Positions 27,253-34,555 of a stretch of DNA of 64,000 nt are shown one piece after another. A program made the position numbers and the translations under genes. This stretch comes from Pseudomonas sp. NFIX28 (GTDB lineage Bacteria > Pseudomonadota > Gammaproteobacteria > Pseudomonadales > Pseudomonadaceae): positions 1 to 64,000 of the forward strand of contig NZ_FNPW01000017.1 of assembly GCF_900107395.1 (NCBI RefSeq), given 5' to 3'. The notes beneath the pieces were generated by a model. It was not told the DNA's origin. It worked only from the letters and a program-made list of their open reading frames with translations, and made no database searches. Numbering within the stretch: the first letter of the stretch is position 1; each line of letters begins with the position of its first letter.

Positions 27253-28203
27253 TCAGCTCAGCAACACCACGCCGCCGGGCAATTCGGTGCATTTGGCGCC
27301 GTAGGCGTCGCGGATCAGCAAGGCCACGCCGGCCAGCTGGTTGAGGTTGAAACGGGCCTGCACCTTGCGCTTGCCCAGTTCGGCGTTGAGCAACACCAGC
27401 ATGCCCGGGCGGTAGCGGTTGATCTCGTCGATCACCGTATTGAGGGTGGCGTTGTCGAACACCAGCACCTGCTCGCGCCAGGCGATCACCGCCGCCGGGT
27501 CCACCGCCTTCGGCTCGCCGACCCGGCGGCTGTCGTAGGTCAGCTGGCGACCGCTGTCCAGGCGAATCAGCCGGCCAGCGACCTCGACTTGCAGCGCACC
27601 GTCGATGCACGTCACGCAAACACTGCTATGGGTATTGCGCACGTTGAAACGCGCCTGCGAGGCGCTCAGCCAACCGTTGCCGGCCTGGACCCGCACCGGC
27701 AGCGTGCTCTGGCTTGAGATCTCGACCTCGCCTTCGAGCAGTTCGATGCCCTGCCCGCCGCCAGCCAGTTCATGCCGGCTGATGCGGGTCTGGGTATTGA
27801 GCTCCAGGCTCAGCCCATCCTCCAGCTCGACCCGGCGTTGCTCGCCGACCTCGGTACGGTAGTCCGCGTTCAACCCGGCAAAACCGCCGGGCACCGAGAC
27901 GCGCACCGCCACCAGTGCCACCGAGGCCGCCAGCGCCCCGCCGAGAAACGCCCGGCGCCCGAAGCGTCGCGGCTGCGCCTGTTGCTGCAGCAGTTCGGCG
28001 GCCGGCTTCAAGCCGTGCCACAACCGCTTGGCCTGCTCGAAAGCCTCGGCGTGCTGCGGGCTCTGCGCGCACCATTGTTGCAACGCCCGGGCATCGGCGG
28101 CGGTGGCCCGCCCCGAGGTCAGCAGGAGCAGCCAGTCCTGGGCCTCGTTGCGCAGCCGGTGGTCCGGTGTGGCCCGAGAGGTGGAGATGCTAAAGATGTT
28201 CAA
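27253..28203 (-). CDS. vreR: FecR-family anti-sigma factor (VreR)
   Basis: A 316-aa inner-membrane anti-sigma regulator that holds and releases VreI. It has a DUF4880-type cytoplasmic N-terminus (LRNEAQDWLLLLTSGRATAADARAL, about residues 17-41), one membrane segment near residues 87-104 (GGALAASVALVAV), a FecR domain (EQRRVELEDGLSLELNTQTR) and a C-terminal STN-like domain contacting the receptor. The only workable start is a TTG at 28203: an in-frame stop lies a few codons upstream and no ATG follows early. No clear ribosome-binding site is visible. It lies 38 nt after vreI, as the third gene of vreA-vreI-vreR. Confidence 0.88.
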   Translation of the reverse strand: MNIFSISTSRATPDHRLRNEAQDWLLLLTSGRATAADARALQQWCAQSPQHAEAFEQAKRLWHGLKPAAELLQQQAQPRRFGRRAFLGGALAASVALVAVRVSVPGGFAGLNADYRTEVGEQRRVELEDGLSLELNTQTRISRHELAGGGQGIELLEGEVEISSQSTLPVRVQAGNGWLSASQARFNVRNTHSSVCVTCIDGALQVEVAGRLIRLDSGRQLTYDSRRVGEPKAVDPAAVIAWREQVLVFDNATLNTVIDEINRYRPGMLVLLNAELGKRKVQARFNLNQLAGVALLIRDAYGAKCTELPGGVVLLS

Positions 28204-28241
28204 GCGTGCGGGTACTCACGGATTAATCAGGGACTCATTGA

Positions 28242-28787
28242 CTAGGACGGTTTTCCGGCACCGGGACCGAACCGCTGAATCGCTTTTCTTTCAAGACGCG
28301 CGGCGCAGTGGCCAAGGGCAGCCTTGATTTCCTTCTCGACCATCCGTGTCGAAATACCGAAGCGCTGGGAGATTTCCAGGTGCGGCGCCTCCTCCAGGCG
28401 CGCGGCGATAAAGATCTTGCGCCGCCGCGCCGGCAGTTCGTAGAGCGCCTTGAGCAGGGACTGGATTTCCTTCTGCCCGCCCACCACGCGCGAGGGGTCC
28501 AGGGCTTCGTCGCTGATCTGCAGCAGTTCCTCGACCTCGCTGCCGGTGAGCAGCCGGGCATCGGCCTGGCGGCGGTCGGCGGCGATGTTCAGGGCCATGC
28601 GATACAGGTAGGCATTGGGCTGGGCCAGGTTCGGCGGCTCTTCCATGCGGTCGACCCGCAGGTAGGTTTCATGCAGCACATCGTTGGCCAGGTCCTCCGA
28701 GCCCAGGCGCCGACGCAGACGCACCTTGAAGTCGTCGTAGGAGGTCAGGAACAACCTGACCATCGCACTGTGCCCGGTATTCTTCAT
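28242..28787 (-). CDS. vreI: ECF sigma factor, FecI-like (VreI)
   Basis: A 181-aa ECF sigma factor. Region 2 (EDLANDVLHETYLRVDRM) and region 4 (ELPARRRKIFIAARLEEAPHLEISQRFGIS) are both present, joined by a short linker, with no extra domains. In P. aeruginosa VreI activates hxc, pdt and other virulence genes when phosphate is low. The ATG at 28787 is chosen because it overlaps the vreA stop (ATGA); the frame extends 10 codons further upstream. Its neighbours vreA (receptor) and vreR (anti-sigma) complete the signalling triad. Confidence 0.9.
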   Translation of the reverse strand: MKNTGHSAMVRLFLTSYDDFKVRLRRRLGSEDLANDVLHETYLRVDRMEEPPNLAQPNAYLYRMALNIAADRRQADARLLTGSEVEELLQISDEALDPSRVVGGQKEIQSLLKALYELPARRRKIFIAARLEEAPHLEISQRFGISTRMVEKEIKAALGHCAARLERKAIQRFGPGAGKPS

Positions 28788-29527
28788 GCCCCGGAGGCTC
28801 CTTGCCGCTGTCTGCAATCCATGCGTTTTCCTGCGCTGTCGGGGATCAGGAGCAAAGTCACTGGCTGGCGCAGCGAACTCGGGGCGGGCCGCTCGACCCA
28901 GGTTTCGCTCAGGCTCTGCACCAACGCCTCGTCACGCCGCAGGTCGCCGGTACTGGCGACCAGGCGGCTGTGCTCGATATGCCCGCCGCGGTCGATCCAC
29001 AGTTGCAGCACCGCGCGGTAGCGCCCCGGCCGGGTCAGTTCCGAGCGGCACAGGCCAGCCTCCACCGCGCGTTGCAGCGCACTGGCGAAACTGTCGCTGG
29101 CCCAGGCCCCGGCGCTGCCGCCCGCGCCCTTGGGGGCTGGCGCATCGCTGAGCTGGGCGACTTGTAAGGTAAAGGCATCGGAACGGGCATAACGGGCCAT
29201 CAAACCACTTCCTGTCAGCAGGCGACTCAGGGCATCCCGGGCGCTGTAGCGGCCCTGGACCCGTACCGAGCGACGCCCTCGGGTCAGCTCGCGGTCCACC
29301 AGCACCGCCATCCCGGTCGAACGGCTGAACAGTTCCAGGGCGTCGGCCAGGTCTTGGGCGGCAATGTCCAGGTCCAGCAGCCGGTGCGAATCCATCATCG
29401 GCAGCGCAGGTGGCGCTGCCCGCAATCCGTCCGTGGCAGCCAACGCCAACAGCAGCGCAAGGCCACAGCGCGCGAACACCGCGTGAAAGAAAGAGCGGTA
29501 TCCGACCTTTGCTCGGCGTCGCTGCAC
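28784..29527 (-). CDS. vreA: receptor-like cell-surface signalling protein without beta-barrel (VreA)
   Basis: A 247-aa periplasmic protein. The signal peptide is about residues 12-37 (LALLLALAATDGLRA). An STN signalling domain covers about residues 50-120 (LDIAAQDLADALELFSRSTG, then SARDALSRLLTGSGL). A C-terminal TonB-like segment follows (GRYRAVLQLWIDRGGHIEHS). It lacks the TonB-dependent barrel and plug that normal ECF receptors have, as does P. aeruginosa VreA. The start is GTG at 29527, with AGG 6 nt upstream; no ATG gives a complete signal peptide. It should pass an unknown signal to VreR and VreI. Confidence 0.85.
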   Translation of the reverse strand: MQRRRAKVGYRSFFHAVFARCGLALLLALAATDGLRAAPPALPMMDSHRLLDLDIAAQDLADALELFSRSTGMAVLVDRELTRGRRSVRVQGRYSARDALSRLLTGSGLMARYARSDAFTLQVAQLSDAPAPKGAGGSAGAWASDSFASALQRAVEAGLCRSELTRPGRYRAVLQLWIDRGGHIEHSRLVASTGDLRRDEALVQSLSETWVERPAPSSLRQPVTLLLIPDSAGKRMDCRQRQGASGA

Positions 29528-29567
29528 GGCTGACCTGTCCTGAAAACCGTCATCCTGAGGCCACTTT

Positions 29568-29585
29568 ATGAATCTGGTGTGACGG
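29568..29585 (-). promoter_or_regulatory. candidate degenerate Pho box upstream of vreA
   Basis: The minus strand reads CCGTCACACCAGATTCAT. Two CTGTCAT-like heptamers lie exactly 11 nt apart (about 5/7 and 4/7 matches), about 41 bp before the vreA GTG. Placement suits PhoB control of the vre operon, but the match is weak. Confidence 0.35.
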
Positions 29586-29677
29586 CACGCGCAAAAAAAC
29601 CATCACCTTTTCGCCATGCGCCTTGCTCTACACTCAAGGACCGCAACGGCCCCTCCCGGGCCCGCCAGGAGCCCCCG

Positions 29678-30004
29678 ATGAAAACCCTTTCCCTGCCCGC
29701 CACCGCCTTGCTGCTCGGCAGCCTGCTGCCGCTGGTCGGCCACGCAGAAACGCCTGCTGCAACGCCGGGCGAAGGTTGTGTCGAAGTCAGCGTCGGCGGC
29801 TACAAAGCCCCGGACTACGGCTGCCTGAGCCAGCAGATGGGCAACAACCCCGACGCCGCCAAAGCCGCCCAGCAGAACCGGGAAGCGCTGCAGGTGCCGA
29901 TCCACAAGCGCCCGCCGAACCAGATGGGCCTGGCCACCCCGGCGGCCACCAGCACGCGGATGGGCAATACCTTCGGCACCTCGGTGAAACCGCAGCGGCC
30001 CTGA
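29678..30004 (+). CDS. small exported protein of unknown function
   Basis: A 108-aa protein with a clear signal peptide (LPATALLLGSLLPLVGHA, cut before ETPAAT). The mature part has two cysteines (GEGCVEVSV; DYGCLSQQM) that could pair, and is rich in Asn, Gln and Pro. No family recognised. AGGAG lies 7 nt before the ATG at 29678. It is transcribed away from vreA. Whether it belongs to the Vre/Pho regulon cannot be seen. Confidence 0.75.
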   Translation: MKTLSLPATALLLGSLLPLVGHAETPAATPGEGCVEVSVGGYKAPDYGCLSQQMGNNPDAAKAAQQNREALQVPIHKRPPNQMGLATPAATSTRMGNTFGTSVKPQRP

Positions 30005-30010
30005 GGTAGG

Positions 30011-30031
30011 GGGCCGGCTTTCCGGCCCTTT
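30011..30031 (+). terminator. hairpin terminator after the small exported protein
   Basis: GGGCCGG, a CTTT loop and CCGGCCC, followed by only three T. It starts 6 nt after the stop codon. Confidence 0.5.
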
Positions 30032-30325
30032 CGCGGGCAAGCCTCGCTCCTACGGTGGAATGGACAGGCTGGCGTAGGAGCGCAGCTTGCGCGCGAAAAA
30101 GACGGCGCAGCCGGCGCTGTTTTGGGGATTTATGCAGTGGGTTTTGTGTTGGGGTTTCGGGACTTTTCGCGGGCAAGCCTCGCTCCTACGGGGAATGGAC
30201 AGGCTGGCGTAGGAGCGCAGCTTGCGCGCGAAAGACGGTGCAGCCGGCGCTGTTTTGGGGATTTATGCAGTGGTTTTTTGTGTTGGGGTTTCGGGGCTTT
30301 TCGCGGGCAAGCCTCGCTCCTACGG
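30030..30325. repeat. REP-containing tandem array, periods 136 and 134 bp
   Basis: TTCGCGGGCAAGCCTCGCTC recurs at 30030, 30166 and 30300. Between copies lies the opposite arm GTAGGAGCGCAGCTTGCGCG and a shared spacer containing GGGGATTTATGCAGTGG. Two full units plus the first arm of a third fill the whole gap before azoR. Confidence 0.88.
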
Positions 30326-30327
30326 GA

Positions 30328-30954
30328 TTAGGCTGCCCATTGTCGCGCGATGTCCTGCAGCTCCAGCCGGGCCCGTGCCAGGGCCTCTTCGCGGGCTTCG
30401 GGGTTGGCGAATTGCAGCGGCTGGGCATCGACGAACAGCGGCTTGTCCACGCCGATAAAGGCAAAGGCGGCTTTCAGCGCCGGGGTCAGGGCGTCCATCC
30501 AGGCCATGGGGTTGCCCGGGCGCAAGTCGGCGCCGCGGCTGGTGAGGAACAGCACTTTCTGCCGGGTCAACTGGCCAACGATGCCGTCCGGGGTGTTGAG
30601 GTAGGTCAGCTCGGTGCGAGTGATGCTGTCGATAAAGGCCTTGAAGGTCGAGGGCATCGACCAGTTGTACATCGGCATGGCGAACAGGCAGGCATCGGCG
30701 TCCAGCAGCCTCTGGCACAGGGCATCCGAGGCGGCCAGGGTCTGGCGCATCTGCGGCGTGCGGGCCTCGGGCGCGGTGTAGGTGGCGATGGCGAAGGCCT
30801 CGCTGACGTGGGGCGGCGTCTCCACCGCCAGGTCCAGGTAATCGATCTCGAGATCGACGCCATGACCTTGCAGCAGCTCGACGAAATATCGGCCCAGGGC
30901 CCGGGAGTTGGAGCGTTCGCCTTTGGAGCTGGCATCGACGTGTAGCAGTTTCAT
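30328..30954 (-). CDS. azoR: FMN-dependent NADH-azoreductase / quinone reductase family
   Basis: A 208-aa flavodoxin-fold protein that typically reduces quinones and azo compounds by two electrons using NAD(P)H and FMN. N-terminal FMN-phosphate loop DASSKGERSNSRAL; FMN-binding MPMYNWSMPSTFKAFID near residue 95. Length normal for AzoR. The ATG at 30954 follows the ahpD-like gene by 40 nt on the same strand, so the two should be co-transcribed. Likely role: electrophile or quinone detoxification, probably under the nearby MocR regulator. Confidence 0.88.
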   Translation of the reverse strand: MKLLHVDASSKGERSNSRALGRYFVELLQGHGVDLEIDYLDLAVETPPHVSEAFAIATYTAPEARTPQMRQTLAASDALCQRLLDADACLFAMPMYNWSMPSTFKAFIDSITRTELTYLNTPDGIVGQLTRQKVLFLTSRGADLRPGNPMAWMDALTPALKAAFAFIGVDKPLFVDAQPLQFANPEAREEALARARLELQDIARQWAA

Positions 30955-30994
30955 TGACAAGTACCTTGCTTGGATGAGTGGAAAAGGTTCCGCG

Positions 30995-31462
30995 CTAGAC
31001 GCTGGGCTGTTGGCGGAATGCCACGGCGAGGCGGTTCCAGCAGTTGATGGCCGCCACCACCACGGTGAGGTCGACCAACTCGCGCTCGCTGAACTCGGCG
31101 CGCGCGGCCTGGAACAACTCATCCGGCACCACGGAATCGGGCAGCAGGGTCACCGACTCGCTCCAGGCCAGGGCCGAGCGTTCGCGCGGGCTGAACCAGC
31201 CCGAATCGCGCCATACGCTCAAGGCATGCAAGCGCCGTTCGCTCTCGCCACGCTGGCGCGCCTGCACCGCGTGCAGGTCGGTGCAGAACGCGCATTGGTT
31301 GAGTTGCGAGACGCGGATCTTGATCAGTTCCAGCAGCGGCTGCTCGATGGACAGGCCATAGTTGTGCGCCTCGAACATCAGCAGGCCCTTGATGGCTTCC
31401 GGCGAGGCGCTGTAGTAATCCAGGCGGGGTTCCATCGAGGTCACCGTGAGCGTTGCGGTCAT
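30995..31462 (-). CDS. AhpD-like carboxymuconolactone decarboxylase family protein
   Basis: A 155-aa alkylhydroperoxidase-like protein. The peroxidatic motif is NQCAFCTDLH (Cys57, Cys60, His64), preceded by LLELIKIRVSQL and followed by RQRGESERRLHAL. These match the AhpD/CMD fold used in thiol-dependent peroxide or quinone chemistry. It is the first gene of the unit with azoR. The upstream region carries GGATTGGCTAT, also found near the ABM and cupin genes. Substrate unknown. Confidence 0.88.
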   Translation of the reverse strand: MTATLTVTSMEPRLDYYSASPEAIKGLLMFEAHNYGLSIEQPLLELIKIRVSQLNQCAFCTDLHAVQARQRGESERRLHALSVWRDSGWFSPRERSALAWSESVTLLPDSVVPDELFQAARAEFSERELVDLTVVVAAINCWNRLAVAFRQQPSV

Positions 31463-31498
31463 GTTCCCCTAGCCTAAGGGCCACGCCGGCCTGCCCCT

Positions 31499-31509
31499 AT
31501 AGCCAATCC
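31499..31509 (-). promoter_or_regulatory. shared motif GGATTGGCTAT upstream of ahpD-azoR
   Basis: It lies 37 bp before the ahpD-like start on the minus strand. It matches the motifs at 33251 and 33730 except for one C/T change. Proposed operator or promoter element for the adjacent MocR regulator. Confidence 0.45.
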
Positions 31510-31545
31510 GCGGGTTTATTGGCAGACCACCGGGCTGTGCCGGAT

Positions 31546-31712
31546 TCAAGACCGTCGAAGCCCTGCGGGCTTATCGCAGCCTGCGGCAGCGGCTACAGGG
31601 GATTTCAAGTCCGTGTTGTGTCTGTAGCAATGCTGGGGAGTTGGCGGTTCGTCGCGGCGGTGGCCGGCTCAAGACCGCTGAAGCCCTGCGGGCTTATCGC
31701 AGCCTGCGGCAG
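31546..31712. repeat. direct repeat pair with REP half-sites
   Basis: TCAAGACCGNNGAAGCCCTG followed by CGGGCTTATCGCAGCCTGCG occurs at 31546 and 31669 (123 bp apart). The first copy continues into GCAGCGGCTACAG. Apart from this and the motif at 31499, nothing else was seen in the divergent 31463-31786 gap. Confidence 0.75.
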
Positions 31713-31786
31713 GCCTCAGGCCGATCCCGGGGCGCTACACGAACCGGGGGCTTGCGGGTAATCTGGCGGGCACTGAAGGTTTGGGA

Positions 31787-33229
31787 ATGTCACCGATGGA
31801 ATTGCATGTCGTCATCAACGGGCGCAAGGACCTGGCCGAGCAGTTGTATCGGCAATTGCGCGACGCCATCGAGTCCGGGCGGCTGGCGGCGGGCGCCCAA
31901 TTGCCGCCGAGCCGGCTGTTGGCCGAGCAACTGGGGATTTCGCGCAAGACGGTATCGGACACCTACAGCCTGCTGACCTATGAAAACTTCCTGATCGGCC
32001 GGATCGGCCGCGGCACCTTCGTCAATGCCCGGCCGGTGAAAGCCGAACGCAAGCAGAGCGCCGCTGACCTGGCCTGCGCGCAGAGCCTGGAAAAATGGCA
32101 GGAGCTGCCCACGCCCCTGCGCCACCCGACCCTGGAAGGCACCTCGCGCTACGAACTCATCGGCGGCGCCACCAGCCGCAATCAGTTCCCCCAGGAAGAA
32201 TGGCGCCGCTGCACCCAGGACGCCCTGCGGCGGATCGCCCAGAGCGGCGGGTTCTACAGCCAGCCGGAAGGTTTGCCGGCGCTGCGCAATGCGATCGCCG
32301 GGCATGTCTCGTTCTCTCGCGGCGTGGTCTGCAGCGACGCCGACATCGTGGTGTGCAACGGCGCGCAACAGGCCCTGGATCTGATCGCCCGAGTGGTGCT
32401 GGAGCCCGGCAGCCTGGTGGCCATGGAAGATCCCGGCTACACCCCGGCGCGCCTGCTGTTCAGCGCCCAGGGCGCGACCGTGGTCGGCGTGCCGGTGGAC
32501 GACCAGGGCATCCAGGTCGAGCGGATTCCCGACGGCGTGCGGCTGATCTACGTCACCCCTTCCCATCAGTTCCCGCTGGGCATGCCCATGAGCCATGCCC
32601 GCCGCGAAGCGCTGCTGGAACGCGCACGGGAGCTGGGGGCGATCGTCATCGAGGACGATTACGACAGCGAGTTCCGCTACGAGGGGCGGCCTACCGATTC
32701 CCTGCAGAGCCTGGATAAGCGCGGCGTGGTGGCCTATGTCGGGACCTTTTCGAAAACCATGCTGCCGCAGCTGCGCCTGGGCTACGCGGTGTTGCCGCCG
32801 GCGATTCTCGGCGCGGTGATCAAGGCCAAGCGCCTCACCGACTGCCACACCTCGACCCTGCCGCAATGGGCGCTGGCCAAGTTCATTGCCGAGGGTTACC
32901 TGCTCAAGCACATCCGCCGCTGCCATACGGTGTATGCCGGGCGCCGCGAGCGCATCCTGCGGCGCCTCGACGGCGACCTCTCGCCCTGGCTGCAAGCGGT
33001 GCCCTCCACCGCCGGCTTTCACATGGCGGCACTGTGCAAGGTGCCGGTGAACATCCCGCTGTTGCTGGAGCTGGCGAAAAAGGTCGAGGTCGGACTGTAT
33101 TCGCTGCACGGCTTCTTTGATCAGGAGCCGGTCAGGGAGGGTTTGTTCATCGGCTTTGGCGCCATCGAGACCCTGGACATCGACCCGGCCCTGGACAAGG
33201 TGCGCGACCTGCTGCAGCAGATCGCCTGA
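31787..33229 (+). CDS. MocR-type regulator (GntR HTH fused to aminotransferase fold)
   Basis: A 480-aa transcription regulator. An N-terminal winged helix-turn-helix (about residues 10-75; LPPSRLLAEQLGISRKTVSD) is joined to a class I aminotransferase domain. The PLP-binding lysine is in GTFSKTMLPQLRLGY (about residue 322), preceded by IEDDYDSEFRY. MocR proteins use PLP or a PLP adduct to sense amines or vitamin B6. The ATG at 31787 has AAGG 7 nt upstream; ATG at 31796 is also possible. It is divergent from ahpD-azoR and followed by an ABM monooxygenase and a cupin, all plausible targets. The ligand cannot be read from sequence. Confidence 0.9.
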   Translation: MSPMELHVVINGRKDLAEQLYRQLRDAIESGRLAAGAQLPPSRLLAEQLGISRKTVSDTYSLLTYENFLIGRIGRGTFVNARPVKAERKQSAADLACAQSLEKWQELPTPLRHPTLEGTSRYELIGGATSRNQFPQEEWRRCTQDALRRIAQSGGFYSQPEGLPALRNAIAGHVSFSRGVVCSDADIVVCNGAQQALDLIARVVLEPGSLVAMEDPGYTPARLLFSAQGATVVGVPVDDQGIQVERIPDGVRLIYVTPSHQFPLGMPMSHARREALLERARELGAIVIEDDYDSEFRYEGRPTDSLQSLDKRGVVAYVGTFSKTMLPQLRLGYAVLPPAILGAVIKAKRLTDCHTSTLPQWALAKFIAEGYLLKHIRRCHTVYAGRRERILRRLDGDLSPWLQAVPSTAGFHMAALCKVPVNIPLLLELAKKVEVGLYSLHGFFDQEPVREGLFIGFGAIETLDIDPALDKVRDLLQQIA

Positions 33230-33233
33230 TTGG

Positions 33234-33268
33234 CCCCGGGCATTTCCCGGGGATTGGTTATTTTTGTT
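33234..33268 (+). terminator. terminator of the mocR-type gene
   Basis: CCCCGGG, a 5-nt loop and CCCGGGG, followed by ATTGGTTATTTTTGTT. It starts 5 nt after the stop codon and overlaps a copy of the GGATTGGTTAT motif. Confidence 0.7.
33251..33261 (+). promoter_or_regulatory. shared motif GGATTGGTTAT upstream of the ABM gene
   Basis: Same 11-mer as at 33730 and one base from 31499. It lies 161 bp before the monooxygenase start, within the end of the mocR terminator. Confidence 0.35.
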
Positions 33269-33367
33269 GCAATCTTGCGGCCCTATTCTGAGCCTCCACC
33301 CAATGCCGTGACTGTCGCCGGGTGCTGCTGGGGTCATCAGATCCCGCACCTGCTCCGTCGGAGTGCC

Positions 33368-33403
33368 GCCCAAGCCGATCGCAGCCTGCGACAGCGGCTA
33401 CAG
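33368..33403. repeat. single REP half-site
   Basis: CCGATCGCAGCCTGCGACAG followed by CGGCTACAGG, one arm of the GTAGCCGCTGCCG class without a visible partner, just before the ABM gene. Confidence 0.55.
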
Positions 33404-33422
33404 GACTCGCGGAGGGTTCTAG

Positions 33423-33704
33423 ATGTCCAGTCCAGCCATCAATATCGTGCAGATCAGGGCCGCCCAGGGCCGTTCGGAGGAGCTTGGCCAGCAGTTGACC
33501 ACGCTTCTCGCCGCCCTGCGCGAGGCTCCCGGTTGCCTGGCATACAGCGCCCAGTGCAACACAGCGGACTCGCAGCACTGGACCGTAAGCGGCCAATGGC
33601 GCTCGACGGCCGAAATGCAGGCGCATTTCCATCTGCCCGCGGCCCAGGGCTTCATCGACCTGCTGGACAGGCGCCTGGCCTGCGCCCTCGATTTCGAACA
33701 CTGA
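33423..33704 (+). CDS. antibiotic-biosynthesis-monooxygenase (ABM) domain protein
   Basis: A 93-aa single ABM domain of the ferredoxin-like dimeric alpha/beta-barrel fold, as in YgiN-type quinol monooxygenases. INIVQIRAAQGRSEELGQQL and EAPGCLAYSAQ match the family's first strand and helix, and WRSTAEMQAHF the later His region. GGAGGG lies upstream of the ATG. With AzoR (quinone reduction) and an AhpD-like protein next door, quinone or phenolic detoxification is a reasonable inferred role. Confidence 0.82.
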   Translation: MSSPAINIVQIRAAQGRSEELGQQLTTLLAALREAPGCLAYSAQCNTADSQHWTVSGQWRSTAEMQAHFHLPAAQGFIDLLDRRLACALDFEH

Positions 33705-33729
33705 GGCATTGGTCTGCGATTCTTTGCCG

Positions 33730-33740
33730 GGATTGGTTAT
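33730..33740 (+). promoter_or_regulatory. shared motif GGATTGGTTAT upstream of the cupin gene
   Basis: It lies 62 bp before the cupin ATG and continues as TATAGG, also seen at the ahpD-azoR site (GGCTATAGG). TATAGG may itself be a -10 element. Confidence 0.45.
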
Positions 33741-33801
33741 AGGTCGGTGGCGACCGCGGGCTTAACTTGGGCCGGCCACTTTCGAACCGGAGAAACCGAC
33801 C

Positions 33802-34221
33802 ATGAAGCCCCTTACCGCCCTGACTTCCGCCCTCGCCGGCCTGACCCTGCTCGCCTCCCTGGGCGCCGCCGCCCATGAGCTGGAGTACGGCCAGGAGAAA
33901 ATCAAGATTCTCCAGGAACATGCCCTGGCCAACCTGCCAGGCAAGACCGCGCTGATGCTCACCGTCGACTACGCGCCGGGCCAGGCCACGGTGCCGCACA
34001 TGCACAAGGGCGCGGCCATGGCTTATGTGCTGGAAGGCGAGATCACCTCGCGGGTCAACGACGAGCCGGCCATTACCTATAAAGCGGGCGAGTTCTGGTA
34101 CGAACCTGCCGGCTCGCAGCACCCGGTATCGGCCAACGCCAGCGCCAGCAAACCGGCCAAGCTGCTGGTGTTCGTGCTCAAGGATGCCAAGGACGAAGTG
34201 CTGACACCGCTGAAGCAATAA
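33802..34221 (+). CDS. exported cupin-domain protein
   Basis: A 139-aa small beta-barrel protein. The signal peptide (ALTSALAGLTLLASLGAAA) is cut before HELEYGQ. Cupin motif 1 shows metal ligands in VPHMHKGAAMAYVLEGEI (His, His, Glu). Motif 2 is EFWYEPAGSQHPVSAN, with a His. A GAACCGGAGAAACC region provides GGAG before the ATG. It is monocistronic and probably co-regulated with the MocR-linked genes through the shared upstream motif. Substrate unknown. Confidence 0.85.
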   Translation: MKPLTALTSALAGLTLLASLGAAAHELEYGQEKIKILQEHALANLPGKTALMLTVDYAPGQATVPHMHKGAAMAYVLEGEITSRVNDEPAITYKAGEFWYEPAGSQHPVSANASASKPAKLLVFVLKDAKDEVLTPLKQ

Positions 34222-34227
34222 CCAGTC

Positions 34228-34471
34228 GTAGGAGCGAGGCTTGCCCGCGATCCGCGCAGCGGCCAGGCGCCTTTTCTCACCGGGAGATTGTGTTGCCTGT
34301 CCTGGCGTCATCGCGAGCAAGCTTCGCTCCTACGCAAGCGGCGTTTCCGCCACGCCAGATAACCCGTAGGAGCGAGGCTTGCCCGCGATCCGCGCAGCGG
34401 CCAGGCGACTTTTCTCTCCGGGAGATTGTGTTGCCTGTCCTGGCGTCATCGCGAGCAAGCTTCGCTCCTAC
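34228..34471. repeat. tandem duplicated REP pair, 138-bp period
   Basis: Units start at 34228 and 34366. Each has GTAGGAGCGAGGCTTGCCCG, a shared spacer (GGGAGATTGTGTTGCCTGTC) and the inverse arm GCAAGCTTCGCTCCTAC. The copies are nearly identical, so the duplication is recent. They fill the gap between the cupin and gdhB genes. Confidence 0.88.
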
Positions 34472-34505
34472 GCAAGCAGCGGTTCTGTCGTGCCGGAGCA
34501 GCCAT

Positions 34506-34541
34506 AAAAAAAGCCCCGTATCTCGCGATACGGGGCTTTTT
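34506..34541 (-). terminator. terminator of gdhB (bidirectional form)
   Basis: GCCCCGTATC/GATACGGGGC, a 10-bp stem with a TCGC-type loop, flanked by A/T runs on both sides. On the minus strand seven T follow. It starts 15 nt beyond the gdhB stop. Confidence 0.88.
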
Positions 34542-34555
34542 CATTCAGCGCTCGA

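Noticed and set aside
27022..34471. Regularly spaced repeats considered as CRISPR arrays.
   Set aside because: Units of 127-138 bp with duplicated spacers and inverted REP arms, and no cas genes. CRISPR spacers would be unique and short.
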